Below are positions 10,206 through 21,644 of a stretch of DNA of 64,000 nt, one piece after another. The stretch is from Fomes fomentarius (lineage: Eukaryota; Basidiomycota; Agaricomycetes; Polyporales; Polyporaceae). Position 1 is the first letter of the stretch; each line of letters begins with the position of its first letter. Where the stretch lies: the NCBI GenBank assembly GCA_022606135.1, contig JABYQN010000005.1, positions 124,001-188,000 on the forward strand, written 5' to 3'. The position numbers and the translations under genes are program-made. Under the pieces are notes generated by a model, which was not told the origin of the DNA, made no database searches, and saw only the letters and a program-made list of their open reading frames with translations.

Positions 10206-11491
10206 TCATACGTACTTGGAGAACCAAGGGATGAGGGACTGTGCTAGTGTGTAGCTGAACACAAGCTTCGGGCCCACGACCAGGATCTGCGCAGCGCAAC
10301 GTCAGCAAACATCTCAATCCCACATCGTCTCCGCCTTTTGCGTATGGTGGCGCAGCGAGATGAGGACAGCGCCGGATGAGATGACATACCTTGGGCGTCA
10401 AACCCTTGAAGAGCGCGGCCGCGCCTTCGTTCTTGATCAGCTCCTTGATCACGGTCACTCCCGAGACCTTGTTCTCGAAGTTGGCGTTCTGTATCCGCGT
10501 CTTGACCGTGTCGAGCGGCGCGGCGACGGTGATGGACGCGACCGCACCCGCGATAGACGCGACAAAATTCTGGCCCCAGGTCGCCTTGTGGTAGTCCTGG
10601 ATACCGAAGACGTAGTCTTTCGTGACTGCCGACGCGCCGAATAGCTATTGAGGGATAGAGGGGTGAGACCTGGGCTGGATCAGGAGTGATAGGAACGCAC
10701 TGCAAAGCTGCCGGGGGCGTTCCGCGCTACTGTCCAGCCCCAGCCACGGTAGAGAGTCGTGCCCTCCTCCAGGAATATTCGCACAACGCCGCGTCCACGG
10801 AACGCTTCGGGGTTCACCTGCCGCTTGATCTTGAGCGCATCCAGGGGAAGTAGCACAACTTCGCCGATACCGGTCAAGCTGGAGCGCAAGGAGGTGACGT
10901 CGGAAGACAGGTCCCACAAGCAGGAAGGATATTCTGCCCGAGTTCGACGCACCTGCCAGCGGTAGCCTGCAACACCATCTTGCCCTTGCGCTCGCCGAAC
11001 GCGTTCGTGAAGCTCTCCTTGTAGTTCCTGCTCAGGATGTCGCTGAACCACGGCTGCCCGCCGTACTTGTATATCCGCTGCGTCACTTTGTATCCGGCCG
11101 CATACCCCAGGCCGGGGAACAGCGAGAGCAACTTGCGGCCCAACGGGGCAGTCGCGTACTCCTTGAAGATGATCGAAGAGAGCGAGGACGCCGACACCTA
11201 GGGGGGTCGCGGTCGCACGCATCGTTGGTGGTGTGTATGGGTACGAGGTGCCAGCGGAGCGGAGTGGGATATGAGAACACACACCTTGGACTTGTTGCTC
11301 ATCAATCGCTTCGCGATCGTATCCACGGGGTGGAAGACCAGCAGCTCAGCGACGCCTGCATGTTACATGTAGAATCTCGCGCGTGGGTGGGTGCGAATGT
11401 TGGCGGACGATGTGCGCGCACCTGAAGCTCCTGAGCCGAGAATACGAGCGGTGCCGGAGTCGCTGCCCTTGACATTGAGCTGGGGGGCCAT
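10206..11491 (-). CDS. GGC1: Mitochondrial GTP/GDP carrier (GGC1/YHM1 family)
   Basis: Six exons: 11491-11422, 11355-11285, 11197-10953, 10878-10701, 10644-10390 and 10286-10206. They join in phase to 900 nt (299 aa), essentially the length of yeast Ggc1. Three mitochondrial-carrier repeats carry their signatures: HPVDTIAKR, LPLDALKIK and APLDTVKTR. GGC1-type blocks follow: LFPGLGYAAGYK, YKYGGQPWF, RGWGWTVARNAPGSFA and a final GPKLVFSYTLAQSLIPW. Members of this family exchange GTP for GDP across the inner mitochondrial membrane and support mitochondrial nucleic-acid and protein synthesis and iron balance. The start MAPQLNVKGSD is the only Met with a coding continuation. The gene is intact and lies immediately next to the transposon block. 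Function is by homology, and I consider it strong. Confidence 0.93.
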
Positions 11492-12129
11492 GGCAGATGT
11501 GCAAGAACGGCAGGCGGAAGACAAGCAAAGACGGCGACCTGAACAGCGAACGGAACGACAGCGATGACACAGACAGCGCACGGCGAGTCACAAAGTTTAT
11601 ACGGTAAAACCTGACTTTCGCGTTGAGCGTTTCGCAGACACAAATACGGCACAACATCCTGCCGGGCCTAGATCCGGTCTCCCAATCTCGAGCTCACTCA
11701 ACGCCAGCGGCCATAGAACGGACTCGGTATGTGGTGGATGGTAGATTTGAAATTGGGATCTTTGCACATACGCCTGGGTGCCTACGACCTACTATGTACG
11801 TAGTTCTAAACGTTAAATAGTACATTGCGGATGAATACCATGACATCAGTGAGAGGAAAGCGTGGACGGCGGTGGGGACGGGACGTGTGAGTACGTATAC
11901 GCGTGAGCATCAGTAAGAGTCTGCGGCAGACTGCGTACAAGTACAACATAACGCTACTCAATACAACAGCTCGACCTAGCGGGCTCATTTCGGGTTCGGG
12001 TTCGGGTTCGGGTTCGTGTCCATTGATTGAAGTCGGGGGGTCTGTACTAGATTCGGAGGCAGAGAGGCATTGAGCTGAGAACAATGTCTGGACGGTGACG
12101 ATGCCGGCAAAGGGGTTCCGAGTCGCCAT
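11492..12129. other. Intergenic region, GGC1 promoter and transporter 3' flank
   Basis: No gene was recognised. It holds the upstream region of GGC1, the 3' flank of the transporter and a short hexamer repeat at 11991-12016. A 107-codon minus frame here owes its EPEPEPE run to that repeat and looks non-coding. Confidence 0.5.
11991..12016. repeat. CGGGTT hexamer microsatellite
   Basis: Four-plus perfect CGGGTT units. This is not the fungal telomere unit TTAGGG. Confidence 0.9.
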
Positions 12130-15100
12130 TCAATTTTGGAGCTTTACTTCCTCGATGGTGTTCTCCGAAGCCTTCTCCCGGTCCGATGACGAGTCGGATG
12201 GCGGTGCGCCCAGGTTCTCTGCGGCGTGATGCGCCAGCCGCTCTGCGGTCTCCTCGCCGTCGAACAGCCTACAAGTGTGACAGAAGCGTCAGAAATGTAC
12301 AAGAGGGTAAGGTGCTGAAGACACTCACGCAGCAGTCTCCTCGAGCGTGCGCTGAAGTAGCGGTATGACAGGGTGAGCGCATGATCCAAGTGAATTATAG
12401 GGATAGAATGACTTACGTTCTTGGTCTCGATCAAGTAGCGCCAGATGAAGGCGATCTCGAAGAGAAGCCAGCAGACATACACGAGCTGTATACGATTCTG
12501 TCAGACCCGAACAGCGTTTCTTGAGTGCACCTATACGCACGTAGTACTTCCATCCTAGACTAGAAACATAACATCTCGTCAGCACACCTGCCTAAGAAGA
12601 CGAGCGTGAACAACTTACGCAGCGAGTGCGATGGGGTTGATGTACTGGTTGAAGATCAAGGACAGCGTCAACGAGAAGTTGAACACCGTGAAGCCCTTCG
12701 CACGTAGCGCAAACGGCAATATCTCGACCGTGTACCTGATCGGCAGCGCGTCAGAATCGTGGTCATCATCGGTGGTAGATCAATGCTATACGTACGAAAC
12801 GATCAGCGGCGTGAAGGCAATCTAGTCATCATATGTGTCAATAAGAGCGTCTGAATAGTCCATCACATCATGCACGTACATCATCTGCAAGGGAATCACC
12901 GGTGAGCCAACGCGGCAGCGACACGGAAAGCGGGATGTACTCACAGAATGCGTAGAACAAGACTGTGTGCGCATAACACACGGTGAGCAAGCAATCACGA
13001 GAAGCGCGGAGGGCAACTCACAGATCATAGCGATAAATGCATGCGCCGCGGTGATGTTGCCCGTCTCCGAGTACACCGCGAAGCACGCAGTCTGGAGGAC
13101 CCAGAACACGAACATCCCTGCAACATCCATGTCAGCTCTTGAGGACGGCATGTATCGCACTTGAGGCTGAGGCTCACCGATGGTGGACGCGATGAACAGC
13201 GGTCGCCGGCCGACCTTGTCGCAGAGCAGACCCGCGATGATGGCGATGATGAAGTTGTAGATGTTGAGGATACCGTTCTATTGTACGCCCGCGTCAGCTC
13301 TCTTCACGAGAGGGAATGACAGCACTCACAATCAACAGCTGCGTGGTCGGGTCGGTGACTATAATGACATGAGAAGGATGTACATGTTCGATTGAGTAGA
13401 GACACTCACTACCAACAGAGTCGAAGATCTTGTTCATGTCTATTCAACTTGAGTCAGACCTCCATACGAGAAATTTAGCAGTCGCCGAACGTCATCCAGT
13501 ACTCACAATACGCACTGTCATCGCAACATAGGATCAGTCGGCGGGATCTGAGATATACAGACGCACAGCGAGTGCTCACATGAGATTATTCCCGGACCAC
13601 TGGGAGAAGAACGCAATAGCGACCATGATCCTCAGACGCCTCCTGTTGCCGGGAGTCTTGATGAGACTCAGCCACCCAACATTCGCGGCGACTTCCCGGT
13701 CGAACTTGATAGCGGCCCTAATTTCCTCGAACTCGTACTCGACGAGCGGGTGACCGCTGCCCAACGACATACCGATGAGAGACAATACAATTCATAGGGA
13801 AGAGATCTCGTACCGGTCACCGTTCGCATGGTAATACGCAAGGATCCTCAAAGCCTCTTCCTCCCTTCCCTTTGAGCACAGCCAACGAGGTGACTCGGGG
13901 ACAAACCATATAAGGAAGAGCTGGACGACCGAAGGCAAAGCCTGGATAGCGGATGGCGTCCTCCACGCCCAGCTCGTCGGGACGTGGAACGTGCCAAACG
14001 TCTATGTACCGCACCACACCATCAGCATACGGGCATGCGCACCGCATCGATCTTCGGAATGTACGCACCGTCCATGCAGCGCTGCGTTTCCGAAGAACGA
14101 AGAGCAATGAAGAAGAACGGGTCAAATCTTCGCTAGCAGTAACGCAGCCAGGCCCGGCGGGCCGACTCGGATGCACACTTACATGATGCTACCCAGGAAC
14201 CTGCGGACATAGCGAGGGCGCGGGAGAGACGGAATGTGAGCGGAAGCGAGAACATAAAGAAGGACGATCGACGTACCAGAGCGTGTTGTAAAGCGAGGTT
14301 GCAGGCGCGCGTTGGGTAGGGTACGCGATCTCCGTGATGAGCACCGGGGCCGCGGCGGCTGCGAACGTGAGGCCGAATCCGATCAAGAACCTGAACGTAG
14401 AATTAATGAAGTGAGTATTAATGTGGGCCTTCCCAAGTTCACACGAGAACCAGGGAAACGGGGAGGAGAACGGGAGGAACGGAAATGAATACCGATACGT
14501 ACCGTGCGCCGATGAACATGCCCACGGAGCTGGATGCGGTCTGGATGATGGTCGCGATGCACATCACCACTGCGCCGAAGAGCACGGCTGCCCGACGACC
14601 CAGCCCATCTGACATGTATGGCGAGAACGGATATGCGGCCAGGCAGCCGATATTCTGCAGAGTAAGTCACGAGTCAAACTTTGTCAGCCCCAGCCTGTGT
14701 CTAGTAAATGTCGGTGTGGAGGATGCAACGAACCTGGATGGCGCTCAGGAGCCCGAGCTGAAGACGACGTATGTTAGTGTTAGTGGGGTCCTGGTCAGCG
14801 AAACGGGTATAATTCACCTTGCCTCCATTTGGGTAATTAAAAGCGGCATTCCATTGCGGCAGGGATTGGAGCCCATCTGAGAAGAATGATCAGTAATGAT
14901 CGAGGACCGGCAAAAGCCAACGCGGAGCCGAAACGTACTCATCATGCTACCATCGTATCCGTTTGTCGACGAAGTGATGAGACTAGCAGTCGTTCTCAGA
15001 AAATGCACGGAATGATACAGGTGAGGTGACGCACAGAAGTGTGATACACAGGTTGAGCTTGATGAGCCTTCCATTCTTCCACCATGGCTTCGACCTGTCG

Positions 15101-15156
15101 ACCAGGTTGGCGTACGCAACACTGTTATCCGTCGCTATCGCAGCAGGTCCGCCCAT
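12130..15156 (-). CDS. MFS sugar transporter (lactose permease/hexose porter type)
   Basis: A highly fragmented gene of at least 15 exons, encoding roughly 530 aa. The reading starts MGGPAAIATD at 15156 and ends EVKLQN-stop at 12132-12130. The sugar-porter landmarks are in order: GYDGSMMNGLQSLPQW, SDGLGRRAA, RFLIGFGLTFAAAAAPV, ITEIAYPTQRAP, FVPESPRWL, FFSQWSGNN, DKVGRRPLF, VEILPFALRAKG and YLIETKNRTLEET. The family comprises 12-helix plasma-membrane proton symporters for sugars. Substrate cannot be fixed from sequence; lactose, cellobiose or hexose are all possible. Some exons are tiny: 14200-14183 (18 bp), 14081-14069 (13 bp) and 13514-13507 (8 bp). All are in phase with GT-AG borders. The frame is intact in everything I read. 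It is divergent from the HET gene at 17192. Confidence 0.9.
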
Positions 15157-17191
15157 GTCTCCAGAGATGTCGTTACGAAGGAAGACGCAGGAGTGGTAGA
15201 GCGCGCGGGGCTGCGTGAAACAAGGGGACGACGGATCTTCCTGTGCACGAGCGAAGACGCAAGGACAATCCACTACCTTCAGACTGAGGAAGCTAGACGG
15301 AAGGCTCGTACAGGGTGCCGCAGGAACAGGCGTTCATCCTCGCCCACGAACGTTTTTATCAGCCCGCGCAAGCACGCGGCCGTACATTGCGTCCGGAGTT
15401 CGCGAAGCGGTGCGGAGGAATGTCGCAAGAAGCTTGGATGCAGCCCCCCAGGCTGGTACGCAGGACTGTATGCACCATGGTGAGATACGGCAAGCGGACT
15501 GAGTGCGATGTGTGATACCGGGGTGATGCTCACGATGCTCCCTGCCCAGATGCGGAATGGTTGTGAATGAGGAAAAGCCGACGAGCGGACCGCGTCTCGC
15601 GACTCTTAGGTTCTCCTTCGGGGTTAAGGCGCCCTCGAAGGTCTCGTAGTCTTGGCAGACCCCGATTTCAGCAACCTAATACTATATACAGCTTCCAGTA
15701 CCGACATCTTTGTGCGATATTAACTGCGGAAGAGATGTGCACTGGACTAGGCCGTGGGTGGGTCTATGAGAGCTTGCATGGAAGGCAAGCCGAAGATTCT
15801 CCTGCTGTGTAGTAGACACGGAGCCGTTGAGGTTCGTGTGGGCACTGAGAAGCGGCCACAAGCCATGTTGAGGCCATGCATGGAAAGGCTCGAGAAGAAG
15901 TCAGGTCGGGCAAGGAACAACCGTGAGTGCGTGTTGGGATAGGGAGGGTAGGATCCCACGCTGATGGTGAGCGACCTGAGGGCAGTCGACTCAGGTTCTC
16001 ATGTCGCTACGCCAGCACGCTGATAACAGGTATAAAGCTCGGTTGATCTTCAGGATCGGAGATGGGGTACTTGGTGACGATGGCCCGTCTCCACGGCGTT
16101 GTAGTACGCGTTTGCAACAGGAAGGGCAGAGGTGAGCGTCATATAAGTTAGTGTACTCACCGAGTATACCCCTGGCTTGAGAAAGCTACGAAGATCCGGA
16201 CCCAGAGCAATCACGAAACCTGTGCGGTTATAGAGCGCCTTCTACGTTGAAGCCACGAATATGATAGACATTGAGACAAGGGGATACTCAAGGTTCGCAT
16301 ATACAGCGAAGCGGAGTCACGAGATGACCAAGATAGCTCGGAATCAGTTCGGACGGTGTCTTGCACTATGCAGGTATATTCGGTGGTTGTATCTTGCAAT
16401 TAACTGCCATCGGAGTCAAACTGAAAAGAGGTCAAACACATAAGTGAAGTTCGTAGGTTCTGTCCGATACATCCGCAAAGTTTTTCAACCTTGACAGATG
16501 TATCCGACGGATAGTCTGTCAATACGTGATGAGAGAGCTCTGCACTGCAGGGCGGTGCGCAAAGATCTCGGAGGGTAAAGAAGCCTGGTGAAAGTACGTG
16601 CACTCCCCCAGAATTCCGATCTGTGAAGTTTACGGTGAGGCGTTTTGCGTCGGGACTCGGAACCTGGTGCGTAATGTGGGAAAACACGGAGGTGAGGAAG
16701 GAGAGTGCCGGATTCTGCCGAGCCTTGGCCATGAACTTCAACATACTCAGTGCCTGCAGTGAAAGGCGATCCACTAATCCCACTCTCTGATCACCAACCA
16801 CTTTGTGCGTATGCGCTCGCTTGCTGTAACTTCCCGCCACCAGTTGAACGTTTGGTTGATGACAAATCGCGGACCTGTGCACCGTCACTGAGTCAGACTA
16901 GCCGGTACAACTGGTTCCGTATTCGGACTCGCAGCGCCCGCAAGTTCGAAGCACACGTGGTTCCATAATACACGTGCGGTTAGGGAGGTCGTGGGATGGC
17001 AGATGCTGACCAGTAGCGGCTATGTTTACTGTTAACGTGACTTCGCTGAGGGACCGCGACGAGTCCCTCGTAGATCTGCGGATCGACTCAAGTCGCGAAC
17101 TAGAGAACAGAGAGCAGGTCAGCCTGTCCTTTCTCCACATGAGTAAACATCTCTCCATTGTTGACTTCCGATTGTATGGCATCAAGCTCAG
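15157..17191. other. 2-kb intergenic region between transporter and HET gene
   Basis: No complete gene. On minus, 15985-16245 can be read as two exon-like pieces (ALYNRTGFVIALGPDLRSF and TKYPISDPEDQPSFIPVISV, then a stop) with a plausible GT-AG border. On minus, 16440-16890 is an open frame of protein-like composition. Neither could be joined into a full gene or assigned a family, so they may be relics. Confidence 0.35.
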
Positions 17192-19930
17192 ATGCGATTG
17201 CTCCAAATCAACACAGGGCTATTCCACTACGTTGATGACCCCCGACAAGTTCGCTATGTGATCTTGTCCCACGTCTGGGGACACGAAAAGCAAGAGCAAT
17301 CCTTCCAAGAAGCCCGTGCAATTCAAGAAAGCAGTACTCAAAATCTGCCTCACGAGACTTGCCTTGCCCGCCTTTCACAGAAAGTTCAGCGCTTTTGCGC
17401 GGTCGCCCGTCGCGATGGTTACGACTACGGTTGGGTTGACACCGTCTGTATCGACAAGACGAGTATTCCTGAATTGTCGGAGGCTATCAACTCCATGTAC
17501 GACTGGTACCGCCTTGCAGATGCATGCTACGCCATTCTCGACGATGTCGACGACGCCGCAGACCGGGAACAGTTTCGCAGAAGCAAATGGTTTACACGGG
17601 GGTGGACGCTACAAGAGTTGATTGCGCCGAAAACCGTGCTGTTCCTCTCTGACCAGCTGGAGCTCATAGGCTCGAAACAGACGCTTTCGGCTCTCATCGA
17701 GGCTGTGACAGGTGTTGAGCGCGCTGTCCTCACCTCCGACCTTCCGCTCGAGGCACTGAGCATTGCCCATCGGATCTCCTGGGCTGCGTGGCGGAATACA
17801 TCTCGCTTCGAGGACGAGGCATATTCTCTCATGGGACTTCTTGGTGTCCGTATGCCTGTCTTGTACGGTGAAGGTCGCTATGCCTTCAGGCGTCTGCAGG
17901 AGGAGCTGTTGAAGAACGCCAATCCAGACCAAACGCTCTTTGCGTGGGGGTCGCTATTATCATACTATGCACTCGATCTTCACCCATCACCGGGTCATCA
18001 CTGGCAGGCATCCTCCGGCACCCCAGTTCCTTCCATTGCTCCTGCCAATCTGCTCAATCAGTCCCTCCTAGCTTCATCTCCTCACCAGTTCAAGTCGTCT
18101 TCTCATTTGAAGTCCTTTGACCGGGAGGCTTTCTCTAGGCGGATAGGCATCGCAGCGGACCAGCCGCTTAGCCCTGATCGAAGGCGCTTATTCGAAACAA
18201 CCTCCCAGGCTATCGACGCGCGATTCCCTCTCGTCGGCCTGTCCCTCCCTGGCAATCATTCCCCCCACACATACCTAGCACTACTAGCCTGTGAGGACCG
18301 GGAAGGGCGTCTTCTGTCCCTCATCCTCCGCATGGAGCCCATCGAAGGAGGCTCGACAGCGCGATTCTCTGTCGGGATGCATGTCGGGTTGAGCGAGTTA
18401 GACAGTCTGCATTCTTGGTCTCCCTACGCTCGTGCGCTTTTGCTCTCTCAACGGCAGCTCGACTTCTGCCTCCATGGAGGTCTCATCGCGATGACCGATT
18501 GCACCTTTCGCCATCTACCACCGCTCGCTAACTCGTCGGGCTCGGAGTCACAATTTGGCGAAGATCACGCAAGCTTCGAGGTCCGTCTCTCTGGCTGGTC
18601 CCGGAGGCTGCTATCTTTGCAGGGGTACAGAATTTCCCCGCCATGGGACGTGGACGTCGCGTTGCACGACTGCACGATTGGCAGTGTATCCCTTGGCGCG
18701 TCAGAGATTGTCATTTCAGGCGATCGTGCGCACATCGTCGTTCGAATCGGACGGTGCATTTGCGAGCTTGGGAGCCGAGATGGACATCTGGGCATCTTGA
18801 TGTCTTCGAACGGCCCACCTTCGCTTCTGGAGAGGCGCTTCGTATCTGAGCAGCCCCATTCCCATAATCATCCGGTGCACCTCGACTCTTGGATCTATCC
18901 GGAGGGCATCTCGACAAAGGATTTCGAGCTGACGTGTCGTTCAGGGTCCCAGGTGACCGTCCGTATCACGTTCGCCCGTGAAGCTCCCCTCAGGAATGCC
19001 CAAGTGATGTCCTATCAGCTCGGTATCGAGTTGCTGGAGGACTCTCCACCGGCAAGCTACTCAGCAGTTGCTCGGTCCTCACGCTCAGATGCTTCGCCCT
19101 CTGGTATCCCAGAAAACAACTCCCCACAGAGCAATGGTGTCCCTCTCGTGTCTCCGGAACTTGAAGCCGGTACTGACAGCGCGGAGGCCGCCGCGAGTCG
19201 CACGCATTTGAGCGGACCACTCACTGCGTCTGGCGTACGATCCAAACGCTCCAGCCTCGACTCTACCTTGACCGATCAATCCAGCGTTGCGGGCTGGTCT
19301 GTCCAGGCCCGTCTTTATGGGGACCCCAGCACCTCGTATAGCCCCACAACACGCTCTCGCTCGCCATCTCCGAGCCGTTGGCCGTTCAAGCACTCTCTAC
19401 AGGCGAGCTTCATGCCGAACCTACGCCCGCCGCCGTCGATCGCGAGCTCCGAGTCACTCGCGAGCATCAAAGAGCACGGAGGATTTTCTAGTATGGACGA
19501 TCGAGTGCTGGCTGCGTACCAGGGACGAGGTTCTTCGTCCACTTACCTGACTGTCGTGGGGAGTATGGCACGCTCCGCTTCTCGGGAGGTAGTGTCGTCG
19601 GCTGGAGAGAGGGCCGACGGGCTGGCTGTCTTGCCTACTATCGTACAGGAAGCGGACGCTCCGGATGAACCCGATTCCGAGCATGAAAGTGCCCGGAGCC
19701 AGGGGTATCGTGTCTTCCGGAACAGTGGCAAATCACCGGCTGCGTCCATTGCGAGTTCTAGTGCTGCGATTACGGTACCTCAAGACTCTTCTAGCACTGC
19801 TACCTCGCGTGTTCAGGAAGGCATGCATAGCGATGTGAATAACCCGACGGACCATTCCAGAAAGCACAGTCTACGGCGAACATTGCGATCCCTGGGACTC
19901 GCCTTCAAGGCGCTGCGGAAGAATGTCTGA
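17192..19930 (+). CDS. HET-domain protein (912 aa)
   Basis: A single-exon gene with a complete HET domain (about residues 20-180): the family opener RYVILSHVWG, DYGWVDTVCIDK, SELSEAINSMYDWY and the hallmark RGWTLQELIAP. A middle region of about 450 residues is likely beta-rich and is shared with the 680-aa HET protein at 22228-24270. The last roughly 280 residues are low-complexity Ser/Pro/Arg and end in a basic RRTLRSLGLAFKALRK tail. HET proteins trigger cell death when incompatible fungal individuals fuse. Whether this one does so is unknown, since no STAND/NACHT or other partner domain is fused to it. The start MRLLQINTG is typical of Agaricomycete HET proteins. No frame damage. Confidence 0.9.
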   Translation: MRLLQINTGLFHYVDDPRQVRYVILSHVWGHEKQEQSFQEARAIQESSTQNLPHETCLARLSQKVQRFCAVARRDGYDYGWVDTVCIDKTSIPELSEAINSMYDWYRLADACYAILDDVDDAADREQFRRSKWFTRGWTLQELIAPKTVLFLSDQLELIGSKQTLSALIEAVTGVERAVLTSDLPLEALSIAHRISWAAWRNTSRFEDEAYSLMGLLGVRMPVLYGEGRYAFRRLQEELLKNANPDQTLFAWGSLLSYYALDLHPSPGHHWQASSGTPVPSIAPANLLNQSLLASSPHQFKSSSHLKSFDREAFSRRIGIAADQPLSPDRRRLFETTSQAIDARFPLVGLSLPGNHSPHTYLALLACEDREGRLLSLILRMEPIEGGSTARFSVGMHVGLSELDSLHSWSPYARALLLSQRQLDFCLHGGLIAMTDCTFRHLPPLANSSGSESQFGEDHASFEVRLSGWSRRLLSLQGYRISPPWDVDVALHDCTIGSVSLGASEIVISGDRAHIVVRIGRCICELGSRDGHLGILMSSNGPPSLLERRFVSEQPHSHNHPVHLDSWIYPEGISTKDFELTCRSGSQVTVRITFAREAPLRNAQVMSYQLGIELLEDSPPASYSAVARSSRSDASPSGIPENNSPQSNGVPLVSPELEAGTDSAEAAASRTHLSGPLTASGVRSKRSSLDSTLTDQSSVAGWSVQARLYGDPSTSYSPTTRSRSPSPSRWPFKHSLQASFMPNLRPPPSIASSESLASIKEHGGFSSMDDRVLAAYQGRGSSSTYLTVVGSMARSASREVVSSAGERADGLAVLPTIVQEADAPDEPDSEHESARSQGYRVFRNSGKSPAASIASSSAAITVPQDSSSTATSRVQEGMHSDVNNPTDHSRKHSLRRTLRSLGLAFKALRKNV

Positions 19931-20275
19931 CGGGGCGGAGATCAAACTGTCCTCGAGCTATGTGCAATATCAATATCAACAGATCATTCACACAAGTAGG
20001 ACCTATCTTTCAAGGGCATACGTACATGCACTTGCGTCGTAATGATGAACACAGGTTAGACTCTCCGCGGTGTTATCAACTTATGCACAGGTTCAACTTT
20101 TCGTTACTAGACAGGTGGTAACTCATCGGTTCTCTTCACCGGAATCATGGTAGTGACTCGCAGCACTAGCGACGAGAAGTTAGGACTGGAGCTTTTTACT
20201 CATGCGATCGGTGTCATTACATTGGCATAGCACATCTACTGATGATCTACAGTACACCACCATAGGGATCTCGGA
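19931..20275. other. Convergent intergenic region
   Basis: 3' flanks of the HET gene (plus) and the homeodomain gene (minus). No other feature was seen. Confidence 0.5.
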
Positions 20276-21316
20276 CTAGAGAGAGGGTCCTGCTTGGAGT
20301 TTCTTGACAGCATGTCTTTGCTTACTGTACCTGCAGCCAAATAATCAGCAGGAGAGCACCAGTAGAAGGATACAAGCAATCGAACTCACCAATTTGACAC
20401 GCTCAGTTCGCTGACGCCAAGTTGTCGGGCTAGGTCAATGCATGTTCGTTGACGGAGAGAGCTGTCTCGCGCAAATGCCTCCTCCAAAATTCGACGCTGG
20501 CTTTGGTTGAACCTGAAGGAACGCGGAGTCTGCCCAGGAACCCTGTCCTGGCCCTTCTTGTGACGGTAGAACCTGTACGCAACGTCAAACGCAACGTTCT
20601 GACAGGACAAGCCACCAAGCTCACCAGGTATGGACAACATTCGGAGGCACACCCAATTGCTGTGCAAGCTCGGCCACCTCATTCGGGGTCGGTTTCTCAG
20701 GCTTACTCCTCGAATATAGAGCCTGGAGGGCGCTCAGCTGCTCATCGCTGAAATCGAATCTAAGCGGATTCGCAGGCGAACTTGTGAAAGTCAGTTTGGA
20801 GACATAGGTTTCCTCCGCAGACGCTTCGAGCTTGGGTGCCACAGCGTGGTTTTCTCCATACGTTGAATGAGGAGGGGAGGGGTGGCCCGCAGTACCGTTC
20901 ACCCGGGCATGCGCATGATCTTGTATCGAAGCCGCTTGAACACTGCCCGCCAGTGTGGACGCAGGTGCATCGGTAGTGGCACGAGAGCAGCTGGTGTCGA
21001 ATACCGAGGGATCCTGTCCCAATGGGGGTGGTGGCTGCGTAACGGAGTAGGGTTTTTCCGGGATCTTCAGTGGGCCACTAAAATTGGGGTCCACTGTAGG
21101 ATGACGAGTAGTCGGATTGCAGAAGGAGTGACCAGGCGGACGGGTGCCCCACTGCTGTTGAGCTCCGGGAGGCGGGCTGAAGGACTCTATCCCTGGCAAA
21201 CGTACGGCCGAGCGAGCGATCGAAGGGGAAGATGTGTCGGATGCATACAAATCTTGCCGGGAGCCTGAGGATGGCGAGTTGAATTGCGACTCGTAACTGG
21301 ACTCAGGAAGCGTCAT
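20276..21316 (-). CDS. Tandem double-homeodomain protein (309 aa)
   Basis: Three exons (21316-20625, 20572-20390, 20330-20276) join in phase to 930 nt. Residues 1-180 are Ser/Pro/Gln-rich and disordered. Two homeodomain-like units follow back to back. HD1 (about 184-238) has F-x4-EQLSALQALY, ELAQQLGVPPNVVHTW and then FYRHKK across an intron. HD2 (about 247-302) has RFNQSQRRILEEAF, DLARQLGVSELSVSNW and then YSKQRHAVKK. Both show the helix1-helix2-helix3 spacing and the W(F/Y)...(R/K) recognition-helix end, and in both the intron falls in the conserved Trp codon. The likely role is a nuclear DNA-binding protein. It could start 37 codons upstream at 21427, but the MTLPESS start is preferred because a donor-like GTATGT lies in the longer leader. 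Not obviously a mating-type HD1/HD2 gene. Confidence 0.75.
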
Positions 21317-21644
21317 GAGTTGGGAATGAGAGAAGTCGGGACAGTTTATGAGACGAGACTTGAAGAAGGATGAGGAGTGGCCCTTACATACGGATTGTTG
21401 AAACCAAAGCACTGGTACTGCTGTCAATGCTCAAACTCAGTATGTTCAGCTTACGGAGCTGTCAAAGCGGGAATAAAATGTTGTGGTCAGTGCTTGATGC
21501 ACAACCACAACACTAATACAATGCCAAGTCGAAATGAACGTCAGTATGATAGTCACCAATCACTATTTAAGAGCTGTACCCAGTATACAAATCAGCAGCC
21601 TGTCAGATGCGAATAAAGAGAAGACTTTTCATTCATGAGCATTA

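Noticed and set aside
11991..12016. Possible interstitial telomere
   Set aside because: The unit is CGGGTT, not TTAGGG, and there are only about four copies.
11806..12129. 107-codon minus frame with an EPEPEPE run
   Set aside because: The run is the translation of the CGGGTT microsatellite. The rest has no exon signals or conservation features.
16400..16888. 162-codon minus frame considered as a third HET relic
   Set aside because: The only resemblance is a short LTVNF-type strand. There is no ordered series of matches as seen for 21645-22150.
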